A stretch of DNA of 64,000 nucleotides from UBA3069 sp050633465. GTDB taxonomy: Bacteria > Pseudomonadota > Alphaproteobacteria > Rhodobacterales > Rhodobacteraceae. The stretch is taken from assembly GCA_050633465.1 (NCBI GenBank), contig JBOEGO010000016.1:1-64000 (forward strand), given 5' to 3'. A program made the position numbers and the translations under genes. The notes under the pieces were generated by a model. The model worked only from the letters and a program-made list of their open reading frames with translations, did not search any database and was not told where the DNA came from. Shown one piece after another: positions 7,797 to 15,592 of this stretch (position 1 is the stretch's first letter; the number at the start of each line of letters is the position of its first letter).

Positions 7797-9148
7797 GTCG
7801 TTCCTTTCATTGCGGCACCTGCGCCGCGTTTGATCCATCCGAAATAATCTGTGCTGCCCATTTGCCCGCCCTTAAGCGCCAGTTGCAGCCCGTCCCATCG
7901 GGGCGCGTCTGAATGCGCGGTTAGCAGCGCCGCGCCGGGGGTGGTGGGGGCCAGCGCGGTGAATGCGTAAATGTCCAGCTGGCGCGTGGCATGGCCCGAA
8001 GTATCGCCCCCCGAAATCACCGCACGGCGCAGGCCGGTTTGGTGCAGCAAGCGTTGCAGAATACGGCCCAAGGCGGCGCCCACGCGGGCATTGCCCGTTT
8101 CAACGTCGATCCCATGCGCCGCGCAGGCGTTGCGCATGTTGTGAACGCGCGGATCATCGGGGCCACGGGCGGAATGGATCAGCGGGTCACGCCCCGCGTT
8201 CAGCGCATCAAGGGCGGATTGCACGGCCTCGTCTTCGCCGCCCCGGTCGCCGGTTGCGGCGCGGGCGGCATCAAACGGAATTGCATCGAACCCGTTGTTT
8301 TCGGCCCAGGTGATCTGTGTTGCGGTGGTGGGCGAAACCGATCCCGACACCGCGATCATGCGATCCACCGCAGCGGTGCAGGTGATTGGCGGAGTGTTGG
8401 CAATCAGGCCCAGGCTGCGCCAATAGGCGACCAGCGCGTATTCCACCCCCTGTGATCCGCCACACAGGGTCTGGCCGGTGTCGGGCCAGATGATGCGCCC
8501 GCAGGCGATGAGGTCATCATCTGACATACAGTCCAGCGTGACAATTTTAGCATCAATATCATTGGCCTGCGCATCATTGTTAATGTGTTCCAGTTGCAGG
8601 TTGCCAACGGTTAGGCTGGTCTGTGCCGACAGGTGGCGCGCCACGTCGGATTCCGCCATTGGCGTTACGGGGTGCTGTGCCATCACCGGGTGCCGGTCCA
8701 GCCGGAACACCCCGTCACCTGCGGCGGCGAACAAATGGCCGAATGCCTGATAGCGGCGCATCGGCGGGGCGGCGACAAGGAAGGGCACGCAGTGGGTTGG
8801 CACGCTGTCCAGACCCAATTCCAGCGCCCGCCCGATTGATCCGGCATGGGGCGCGGAATCCAGTGTCGAGCAGACCTTGTAATGCACCACCCGCGCCCCT
8901 GTGGCGGCCAGTGCGGCAAAGCCTGCGGGCAGGTGGGTTTGCATCCATTCGGGGCCGTGGCTGCGTGCTGTGGTGGCAATGCCGATGGCGCGGGCATGGG
9001 CAAAGCGCGCCCTTTGCGCCGCAGTGGGAATATCCAGAAACAGAACCGATGAAAGCCCCGCGAATTCCAGCACCTCCATCACGGCGGCAGAGCCGGTGAA
9101 ATCATCACCCAGCCATGCAACCAAGGGGCCTGAGGGCAGGGCGGTCAT
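7793..9148 (-). CDS. oiaK: DUF1537 four-carbon acid sugar kinase family protein, probable 3-oxo-isoapionate kinase
   Basis: A 451-residue protein with the two domains of the DUF1537 family. The N-terminal substrate domain opens with VAWLGDDFTGSAAVM. The C-terminal nucleotide domain carries VISGGDTSGH and ALKGGQMGS. Family members phosphorylate threonate, erythronate, 3-oxo-tetronates or 3-oxo-isoapionate. The neighbouring RuBisCO-like and ApnO-like genes favour 3-oxo-isoapionate as substrate, giving the 4-phosphate. The gene overlaps both neighbours by 4 bp (ATGA), at 9148-9145 and 7796-7793. Confidence 0.78.
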   Translation of the reverse strand: MTALPSGPLVAWLGDDFTGSAAVMEVLEFAGLSSVLFLDIPTAAQRARFAHARAIGIATTARSHGPEWMQTHLPAGFAALAATGARVVHYKVCSTLDSAPHAGSIGRALELGLDSVPTHCVPFLVAAPPMRRYQAFGHLFAAAGDGVFRLDRHPVMAQHPVTPMAESDVARHLSAQTSLTVGNLQLEHINNDAQANDIDAKIVTLDCMSDDDLIACGRIIWPDTGQTLCGGSQGVEYALVAYWRSLGLIANTPPITCTAAVDRMIAVSGSVSPTTATQITWAENNGFDAIPFDAARAATGDRGGEDEAVQSALDALNAGRDPLIHSARGPDDPRVHNMRNACAAHGIDVETGNARVGAALGRILQRLLHQTGLRRAVISGGDTSGHATRQLDIYAFTALAPTTPGAALLTAHSDAPRWDGLQLALKGGQMGSTDYFGWIKRGAGAAMKGTT

Positions 9149-10398
9149 TTGCCATAGGCCTGTAGTGCGGATTGCAGCGCGGGGTGGTTTGCTGCGTATT
9201 CTGCGGCAGGAATGCCCTTGATCGCCGCCTCCCATGCCGCGCGCAGGGAGGCCACGCCAGCGGCTGGCCCGTCGGGGTGCGCCATGATCCCGCCACCTGC
9301 GGCATAGATGCAATCGGCGTGTCCGGCGCGGGCATAGGTTTCGCCCGCCTGCACGGCGGTTTGCCCTGATGAAAACACCGGCATCGCCACGCAGGGTTTG
9401 CCTGCGAACAGGGGTTCGGACAGTGACCGGACCGAGGCCATGACGCTGTCGTCAGGTTCGGAAAACTTGTTGCCCAGCCCGTTCACATGCAAATGGTCCG
9501 CCCCCGCCAAACGCCAGAGTTTTGACCATGCGGGATAGGCCCAGCCCATCATTTCCGCCCGCGACAGGTAGCCCCAGCCGTTGCGGTGCGCGTGGATCGG
9601 CAGGGTGGAATGGCGCGACAGCGACAGCATCCCCGCCATGCCGATCGAATTGAGCGAGACCATGACGCAAGTGCCGCCCAGATCGCGCACCAGATCATGG
9701 CGGCGGCGCATCTGTTCGACCTCTCCGGTGATGTTGAACGCATACATGACGCGTTTGCCCGTGCGATCGGCGTGGTCATTCAGCGCCGCCATCACGGCGC
9801 GGGCGCGCTGATCAAAGGGGCAGGCGGGGCCATCGGCCTGCAATTCGTCATCCTTGATGAAATCAATGCCAGCGCGGGCCAGATTGCCCGCCAGGGCGGC
9901 GGTTTCCTGTGGCGATAACCCCACCGAAGGTTTGATGATCGTGCCAATCAATGGCCCGGTTTGCACCCCTGTCAGGGCGCGGGTTCCGGCAATTCCGAAC
10001 TGTGGTCCGGAATAGGTAGAGAAGGCATCCGGCAGGCGGATATCCAACAGGCGCAACCCCGAAACCTGTCGCAATTCAAACAGGTTACCGGCCACAGTTG
10101 CCATAAGGTTAGGCAGGTCCGCGCCGATGTTGTCCAGCGGCCATGACAGGGTGATTTTGGCACGGTGATACCCGTTTGGCGCGGGCATGGCGCAGGGGTT
10201 GGCGGGGGTGGTATGCATGTTCAGCGGGGTGATGTTTTCGACCCGCGCACCGGCACGGGCGTGCAATTGCGGGGTTTCGCCGGGCACAGGCACAAAGGTG
10301 CCAGATGACTGTTCGCCCGCCATCACAGCCGCCACGCGCGCGGGGTCATCCGGGGTTTCCAGCAGGTAATCCGCCTCGATCCGTTCCGGGGTTTTCAT
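9145..10398 (-). CDS. RuBisCO-like protein (form IV), probable OiaT/OiaX acting on 3-oxo-isoapionate 4-phosphate
   Basis: A 417-residue RuBisCO large-subunit homologue. Residues matching RuBisCO catalytic positions can be placed by motif and spacing: K146 (GTIIKPSVGLS, like K175), the carbamylation and metal site K172/D174/E175 (GIDFIKDDE, like K201/D203/E204), H261/R262 (HAHRNGW, like H294/R295), H294, and K301 seven residues later (like H327 and loop-6 K334). In the apionate pathway such proteins act as a transcarboxylase/hydrolase (OiaT, giving 3-phosphoglycerate and glycolate) or a decarboxylase (OiaX). I cannot separate the two by eye. It is the first gene of the operon, 154 bp after operator 4. 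Start 10398 gives a normal N-terminus, but the ribosome binding site is weak. Confidence 0.85.
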   Translation of the reverse strand: MKTPERIEADYLLETPDDPARVAAVMAGEQSSGTFVPVPGETPQLHARAGARVENITPLNMHTTPANPCAMPAPNGYHRAKITLSWPLDNIGADLPNLMATVAGNLFELRQVSGLRLLDIRLPDAFSTYSGPQFGIAGTRALTGVQTGPLIGTIIKPSVGLSPQETAALAGNLARAGIDFIKDDELQADGPACPFDQRARAVMAALNDHADRTGKRVMYAFNITGEVEQMRRRHDLVRDLGGTCVMVSLNSIGMAGMLSLSRHSTLPIHAHRNGWGYLSRAEMMGWAYPAWSKLWRLAGADHLHVNGLGNKFSEPDDSVMASVRSLSEPLFAGKPCVAMPVFSSGQTAVQAGETYARAGHADCIYAAGGGIMAHPDGPAAGVASLRAAWEAAIKGIPAAEYAANHPALQSALQAYGK

Positions 10399-10711
10399 CG
10401 GGAATAACCGCCGCGAAACAGGGCATGGTCGCAGCGGAGAATGCTGCCGTGCATGGCCCACAGCTGCGCATTTTGCCCGCTTATACGACCATTCAGCGGG
10501 GCAAATCCGCAGTTCCGGTAGGGGGGATTTCGATCTGAAACAGGCATCATAAAATTTTGGTATACCAAAATTTCCGATCTGGCCAGAGACAATTATGTCG
10601 GCGTCACAATCGTAAAAACGTGCGAATTCGGGGCCATTCATGCCCCAATTCATCAATATGAAAGGGTTTAAGCGTCAAAAAGACGCCAGAGCAGCGTAAA
10701 AGGTATCCCTG
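10399..10711. other. Upstream region of the RuBisCO-like operon
   Basis: The only clear element in this stretch is operator 4. The short frames seen are not gene-like. The leftward promoter should lie near or just right of the operator. Confidence 0.5.
10552..10573. promoter_or_regulatory. GntR/FCD-type operator 4 (upstream of the RuBisCO-like operon)
   Basis: A perfect 22-bp palindrome built on the core TTTTGGTATACCAAAA with AAAT/ATTT flanks, the longest of the four sites. It contains the complete 14-bp sequence of operators 2 and 3, which ties this operon to the regulator about 5 kb away. Confidence 0.82.
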
Positions 10712-10915
10712 ATGCAGACCCGAGGTTTGGTGAAACACCCCACGCACAGATGCACAACGCCACGCCACGCGCGGCTGTTTGAACTGATCCGCCAGCAAAA
10801 TCTGGGTGCGGGGCATCAGCCCCGACCGGATGGTGTGAAACAGGATGCGCTGGCCGACAGCGTGGCGCAAAGCCTGCGCGACGCGGCGCGCCAGTCATTG
10901 CAGGCGATGCTTTAG
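10712..10915 (+). CDS. Small hypothetical protein, doubtful
   Basis: A 67-residue frame. AAAGG lies 8 bases before the ATG, and codon use in the last 45 codons (GCG CTG GCC GAC AGC GTG GCG) resembles that of the neighbours. The first 20 residues look non-coding (several His, Thr and Arg with rare codons). The end overlaps the 3' end of rlmE by 4 bp on the other strand. It may be a real small protein, the tail of a decayed gene, or chance. No family was recognised. Confidence 0.3.
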   Translation: MQTRGLVKHPTHRCTTPRHARLFELIRQQNLGAGHQPRPDGVKQDALADSVAQSLRDAARQSLQAML

Positions 10916-11622
10916 CCGCGATACCCTGTGGCGACCACGAATTTTTCCGAACTGTCCGACCGGCTGGCGGGGGGTTTTACATTTGCGACCTTGTTGAATT
11001 TCTGTTTCAACAGTTTTTGCAAATCGCCCTCGGCGCCGCCTGCCAGAACCTTGGCGATGAATGTTCCGCCCTCTTCCAACACGTCGAATGCGAAATAGGC
11101 TGCGGCCTCGCACAGGGCCATGATGCGGTTGTGATCGGTTTGTTTGTGGCCCGATGCCGAGGCCGCCATATCCGACATCACCACATCGGCCTTGCCGCCC
11201 AGCCATTCCTTGACCTTGTTGTCGGCGTCGTCTTCCAGAAAATCCAGCTGGTGCAGCTCGCAGCCCGCAATCGGGTCCACCTCTTGCAGGTCGATGCCCA
11301 GAATGGTGCCCACGCGTTTGCCCTGTTTTTCGCCCAGGGCATTGACGCGGTCCACCGCCACCTGACACCAGCCGCCGGGCGCACAGCCCAGATCGACCAC
11401 CCGCGCCCCCGGCACCAGAAACCGGTATTTATCGTCCAGTTCCAGTATTTTATAGGCGGCGCGGCCACGAAACCCTTCGGCTTGGGCGCGTTTGACATAG
11501 GGATCGTTTAGCTGGCGTTGCAGCCAGAGGGTGGAAGACATCTTGCGCCCGCGCGCGGTTTTCACCTTAACCGTCAGATCACGCTGGCCGCGCCCTGATA
11601 TGTTTTTCTTTTTCTCGGTCAT
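10912..11622 (-). CDS. rlmE: 23S rRNA (uridine-2'-O-)-methyltransferase RlmE (FtsJ)
   Basis: A 236-residue SAM-dependent RNA methyltransferase that modifies U2552 of 23S rRNA. The FtsJ signs are LQRQLNDPYVKRAQAEGFRGRAAYKI (given here as an approximate region at residues 33-58), the SAM loop VVDLGCAPGGWCQV, and the catalytic K-D-K-E tetrad, including DVVMSDMA and the late lysine in FIAKVLAGG. Start 11622 fits the family length; upstream in-frame codons give a Pro-rich unlikely extension. It lies downstream of ppx/gppA in the same direction. Confidence 0.93.
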   Translation of the reverse strand: MTEKKKNISGRGQRDLTVKVKTARGRKMSSTLWLQRQLNDPYVKRAQAEGFRGRAAYKILELDDKYRFLVPGARVVDLGCAPGGWCQVAVDRVNALGEKQGKRVGTILGIDLQEVDPIAGCELHQLDFLEDDADNKVKEWLGGKADVVMSDMAASASGHKQTDHNRIMALCEAAAYFAFDVLEEGGTFIAKVLAGGAEGDLQKLLKQKFNKVANVKPPASRSDSSEKFVVATGYRG

Positions 11623-11756
11623 GGTCGGCGTCCTTGGGTCTGGTAGGATGGGGCTGGCTGGTGGCGGGGCGTCAGGTTTGCAGGCCTTATGCGCCATATG
11701 GGGGGCGCGGGGCAAGGCGGCAAGCAGGGCAGGCGCACCTGTGCCTGCCACCGTGG

Positions 11757-12884
11757 TTAATAGGGGCCGTCCTCTAGCACGCCATCCGCGCTCATTTGTG
11801 CATATAACAACCCCTCGCGCAGGCCGCGATCAGCGACCGACAAACGGTCCGTGGGCCAGAGCCGCAACAGCGCCTGCAAAATCGCGGCCCCCGACATGAT
11901 CAGCGCCTGACGGTCCTGCCCGATACGCGGATCACGCCGCCGCCCGGTGGGGCCAAGAGACAGATAGCCACGGATCACGCGGTCGATTTCATCCGAACTC
12001 ATGCGCAGCCCGTCAACCTTGGTCCGGTCATAGCGTTTCAACCCCAGATGCGAGGCGGCGACCGTGGTGACGGTGCCGGATGTGCCTACGATCTGGAACC
12101 CTTCGCGGGGTTGTTCATCCTTATAGGGGGCGAACTCCTCCAGGTTTTCTTCGAAAAACCAAGACATCAGGGCGAAACGTGCGGCGTCGTCATCGACATC
12201 GGAAAACTGGTCGCGCAGGGTGGCGACCCCCAAGGGCACCGAAATCCAGTCCACCACCTTGGCAGCGGGGAAAATGCTTTCGGGGGCGTGGAACCCTGCG
12301 TGCAGCCGCATGATGGCGCGGGGGCGTTCGCGGTGCGGCACTGAGGACAGGTCGATCCAGACCAGTTCGGTCGATCCGCCACCAATATCAACCACCAGCA
12401 ATTGTTCGGTTTTGGTGCTGACCAGCGGCGCGCAAGAGATCACGGCCAGGCGCGCCTCTTCTTCGGGTTCGATGATTTCCAGCTGGATTCCGGTTTCGCG
12501 TTTCACCATGCGCAGGAATTCGGCGGAATTTTTGGCGCGCCGACATGCCTCGGTTGCGACAAGGCGCATCCGTTTCACATTATGGCGTTTCAGTTTCTGC
12601 TGGCAGATGCGCAGCGCCTGCGCCGTGCGTTGCATCGAGGCACGGCTAAGCCGGCCGGTTTTTTCCAGCCCATGGCCCAGCTGGACCGATTTAGAAAAGC
12701 TGTCGACCACATGAAATTGACAGCCCTTTGGCTGGGCAATCAACATGCGACAACTGTTCGTGCCCAGATCCAATGCCCCGTAGAGAGCGGTCGGATCAGG
12801 CGGATTGGGCGCGGGGCTCTCAACCGGTATAGGGAATGCGCCCGCACCTTCGGGACGCTTGGGCGCCATAGTCACGCCCTCCAT
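11757..12884 (-). CDS. Ppx/GppA family exopolyphosphatase / pppGpp phosphohydrolase
   Basis: A 375-residue protein of the ASKHA fold. It carries the two phosphate-binding motifs ALDLGTNSCRMLIA (about residue 38) and VVDIGGGSTELVW (about residue 168). It lacks the extra C-terminal HD part of long E. coli enzymes and matches the short alphaproteobacterial form. It hydrolyses polyphosphate ends or pppGpp; which one cannot be decided here. A second ATG five codons in (12869) is an alternative start. It is probably co-transcribed with rlmE, about 130 bp downstream. Confidence 0.9.
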   Translation of the reverse strand: MEGVTMAPKRPEGAGAFPIPVESPAPNPPDPTALYGALDLGTNSCRMLIAQPKGCQFHVVDSFSKSVQLGHGLEKTGRLSRASMQRTAQALRICQQKLKRHNVKRMRLVATEACRRAKNSAEFLRMVKRETGIQLEIIEPEEEARLAVISCAPLVSTKTEQLLVVDIGGGSTELVWIDLSSVPHRERPRAIMRLHAGFHAPESIFPAAKVVDWISVPLGVATLRDQFSDVDDDAARFALMSWFFEENLEEFAPYKDEQPREGFQIVGTSGTVTTVAASHLGLKRYDRTKVDGLRMSSDEIDRVIRGYLSLGPTGRRRDPRIGQDRQALIMSGAAILQALLRLWPTDRLSVADRGLREGLLYAQMSADGVLEDGPY

Positions 12885-13162
12885 TTCGAGTTGCCCCTAA
12901 CCTATGTCGGCGCATGGGCGCGTGCAAGCTCTGTCACTGCTTGTTGATGACTCATGATGATGATGGGAAACTTTCATGGGGCGCGGGTGGCTTAGCCATG
13001 GCTTAACCCGTGTGGCCCAAGGTAGAAGGGGGCGCGGATATTTCGCCCGTTACCTGCGCATGACACCCCAAAGGTCGCAACGCGCCGGTGCAATGTCGAA
13101 ATTCGCCCATGTGTCGTAATGCGCCCGTCATACAGATGGGAAAGACGAGGAAAGGGAATCGG

Positions 13163-13459
13163 ATGGCTGATGTCACCATAGTGTTCTGGCGGGATATCCC
13201 CGCGCAGGTGATCGTTGGCAAGGGACGCCGCGGCGTGAAACGCGTGCTGGCGGAACGCTTCGAACAGGCGATTGACCGCGCGGCGATGAAATCGGGCGCG
13301 GCCGATACCGATGATTACCTTGCCGAATGGCGCAAGGCAGACCCTTACCCCGTTGATGGTGACGACAAAACCGTCGCCGAGGCCGAGGCCGCAAGGCTGG
13401 AAGCCGAATACGACCAGCCGCGCCTGAAGGCGTTGATTGAAAACGGGGGGCGGGCGTGA
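13163..13459 (+). CDS. Small 'virulence factor' domain protein linked to the folate/methionine genes
   Basis: A 98-residue protein that fits a small conserved family annotated as virulence factor. It begins with VTIVFWRDIPAQVIVGKGRRG and is found beside methylenetetrahydrofolate reductase genes in Rhodobacteraceae. AGGAAAGGG before the ATG supports the start. The name is historical and the function is unknown; the setting suggests a link to one-carbon or methionine metabolism. The C-terminus is rich in Ala and Glu. Confidence 0.75.
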   Translation: MADVTIVFWRDIPAQVIVGKGRRGVKRVLAERFEQAIDRAAMKSGAADTDDYLAEWRKADPYPVDGDDKTVAEAEAARLEAEYDQPRLKALIENGGRA

Positions 13460-13500
13460 ATGCGCCTTGGCCGGATCCATGGCAGCTAAAGGAGGGCGTT

Positions 13501-14427
13501 ATGGCCTTGCTGAATTTTCGCAAACGTGACGGGGCGACAGGCGCGCCGGATTCTGGTCCGGTATCCGGTGCTGTGGCCGATTTCATGCAGGGCTATTCGA
13601 TCGAGGTGATGCCGCGCACCGCCGAAAAGGTCGAGGATTTCCGCGCCTTGCTGCCCGAGGGCACCCGCGTTTACATCGCCCATATTGATGGCACCGATAT
13701 CAATGATATGGTCGCCACCGCCGCACGCCTGACGGCGGACGGGTTCAACGTGATGCCGCATTTTCCGGCCCGTTCGATCCGCGACAAGGCCACGCTGGCC
13801 GATTGGATCGCACGTTACCGTGGCGAGGCGAACGTGCATCAGGCGCTGCTGCTGGCCGGGGGCATTTCCGCGCCGCACGGTGATTTTTCGGATTCGATGC
13901 AATTGCTGGAAACCGGATTGTTTGACGGGTTCGAACGGCTGCACGTTGCGGGCCACCCCGAAGGCAACCGTGACATCGACCCCAGCGGCGACAAGGGCGT
14001 GATGGCCGCGCTGCGTTTCAAAAACGATTTTGCCAACCGCTGTGATGCATCCATGGCGATTGCCACACAGTTTGCATTTGATCCCGATCCCATCATCACA
14101 TGGGCCGACCGTTTAACGGCCGAGGGCATCACCCTGCCGATCCATATCGGCATCGCTGGCCCGGCAAAATTGCAAACCCTGATCAAATTTGCCATTGCTT
14201 GTGGTGTTGGCCCGTCGCTGAAGGTTTTGCAAAAACGCGCGATGGATGTCAGCAAGCTGTTGCTGCCCTACGAACCCACCGATGTGATTGCCAAACTGGC
14301 CGCTCACAAAGCCGCCAATCCGGATTTCAACATTGAATCCGTGCATTTTTTCCCGCTGGGCGGGATCAAGACAAACGCCCAATGGGCCAGTCAGAACGGC
14401 GGCGCTCCTGCTGCCTCAGAAGGATAG
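13501..14427 (+). CDS. Methylenetetrahydrofolate reductase (MetF-type)
   Basis: A 308-residue TIM-barrel flavoprotein of the MTHFR family, which reduces 5,10-methylene-THF to 5-methyl-THF. Visible features are EVMPRTAEKVEDFRALLP near the N-terminus, LLLAGGISAPHGDF, HVAGHPEGN and a conserved C-terminal HFFPLGGIKT. The perfect AAAGGAGGG seven bases before 13501 fixes the start, although an in-frame codon exists upstream. It sits directly before the cobalamin methyltransferase (3 bp gap), so product and user of 5-methyl-THF are co-expressed. Confidence 0.88.
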   Translation: MALLNFRKRDGATGAPDSGPVSGAVADFMQGYSIEVMPRTAEKVEDFRALLPEGTRVYIAHIDGTDINDMVATAARLTADGFNVMPHFPARSIRDKATLADWIARYRGEANVHQALLLAGGISAPHGDFSDSMQLLETGLFDGFERLHVAGHPEGNRDIDPSGDKGVMAALRFKNDFANRCDASMAIATQFAFDPDPIITWADRLTAEGITLPIHIGIAGPAKLQTLIKFAIACGVGPSLKVLQKRAMDVSKLLLPYEPTDVIAKLAAHKAANPDFNIESVHFFPLGGIKTNAQWASQNGGAPAASEG

Positions 14428-14430
14428 AAT

Positions 14431-15513
14431 ATGACCCGCACCATCGTTGAATCCAAAACCAAGACCGCGATCATTGGCTTTGATCAGCCCTTTTGTGTGA
14501 TCGGGGAGCGGATCAACCCGACAGGGCGCAAAAAACTGGCCGCTGAACTGGAACTGGGCGATTTTTCCACGGTCGAGGCCGACGCGATTGCGCAGGTCGC
14601 CGCAGGGGCCACGGTGCTGGATGTAAATTCGGGTGCGGTGTTCACCAATAAAATGGCCGAAGACCCCCGTTACGCCGACAACAACTTTGTCGAACCGCCG
14701 CTGATGAAAGAATTGATTGAACGGGTGCAGGCCATTGTTGACGTGCCCCTGTGCATCGACAGTTCCGTCCCCGGCGCGCTAGAGGCCGGGCTGGCCGCCT
14801 GCGAAGGCCGCCCGCTGTTGAATTCGGTCACAGGCGAAGAAGAGCGGCTGGAACTGGTGCTGCCGCTGGTCAAAAAATACAACGTCCCCGTGGTGGCGAT
14901 TTCCAACGATGACACCGGCATTTCCGAAGACCCCGAGGTGCGGTTTGCCGTGGCCAAAAAGATCGTGGAACGCGCCGCCGATTTCGGCATTCCGGCGCAT
15001 GACATTGTGGTTGATCCCTTGGTAATGCCGATTGGTGCCATGGGCACGGCGGGGTTGCAGGTGTTCACGCTGGTGCGGCGTTTGCGCGATGAACTGGGCG
15101 TCAACACCACCTGTGGCGCATCCAATATTTCATTCGGCCTGCCCAACCGTCACGGCATCAACAACGCATTCCTGCCGATGGCAATGACCGCGGGCATGAC
15201 ATCGGCCATTATGAACCCGATCGCCCTGCCGGTGACGCAAAAACTGATCGCCGAGAAAAAGGCCGAGGTTGCCGCCGCAGGTCTGGAATTGCCCGCAGAT
15301 ATGGATGACGAAGTATTCGTGACCCTGTTCGGTCTGGGCAGCACCAAACCCCGCGCAGGCAAGGAAATGGAGGCGATCCGCGCCGCCAACTTCCTGATTG
15401 ATCAGGACCCGTCCGGCACGCAGTGGATTCAATTCAACCGCCCCACGGGCGGGGCCGCAGCCGGTGGCGGGTCGCGCAGCGGTCGCGCGGGCGGGCGCCG
15501 TCGTCGCGGCTAG
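14431..15513 (+). CDS. Methyltetrahydrofolate:cobalamin methyltransferase, pterin-binding piece of a split methionine synthase
   Basis: A 360-residue protein matching the pterin-binding domain of MetH as a separate polypeptide. The signs are FCVIGERINPTGRKK, the DVNSGA strand, CIDSSVPGALEAGLAA and ASNISFGLPNRHGINNAFL. Homocysteine- and B12-binding domains are absent and must be encoded elsewhere; split MetH systems of this type are known in Phaeobacter and relatives. The last 25 residues are a Gly/Arg-rich tail (SRSGRAGGRRRRG) outside the barrel, which is unusual for the family. A terminator follows. Confidence 0.87.
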   Translation: MTRTIVESKTKTAIIGFDQPFCVIGERINPTGRKKLAAELELGDFSTVEADAIAQVAAGATVLDVNSGAVFTNKMAEDPRYADNNFVEPPLMKELIERVQAIVDVPLCIDSSVPGALEAGLAACEGRPLLNSVTGEEERLELVLPLVKKYNVPVVAISNDDTGISEDPEVRFAVAKKIVERAADFGIPAHDIVVDPLVMPIGAMGTAGLQVFTLVRRLRDELGVNTTCGASNISFGLPNRHGINNAFLPMAMTAGMTSAIMNPIALPVTQKLIAEKKAEVAAAGLELPADMDDEVFVTLFGLGSTKPRAGKEMEAIRAANFLIDQDPSGTQWIQFNRPTGGAAAGGGSRSGRAGGRRRRG

Positions 15514-15536
15514 GGTTTGCGAAAATTGCTATGAAA

Positions 15537-15567
15537 GGCCTCGTCATTGGCGGGGTCTTTTGCTTTT
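15537..15567 (+). terminator. Rho-independent terminator after the folate/methionine block
   Basis: A 7-bp stem GGCCTCG/CGGGGTC (two G-U pairs) with a 7-base loop is followed by TTTTGCTTTT. It lies 23 bp after the methyltransferase stop. Confidence 0.6.
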
Positions 15568-15592
15568 ATGGGGGTGTGAACAGGGGGGCGGT

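Noticed and set aside
12885..13162. Cobalamin or SAM riboswitch before the methionine block
   Set aside because: No match to the conserved B12-box or SAM riboswitch cores could be found; the CCGGTG at about 13085 lacks the partner elements.
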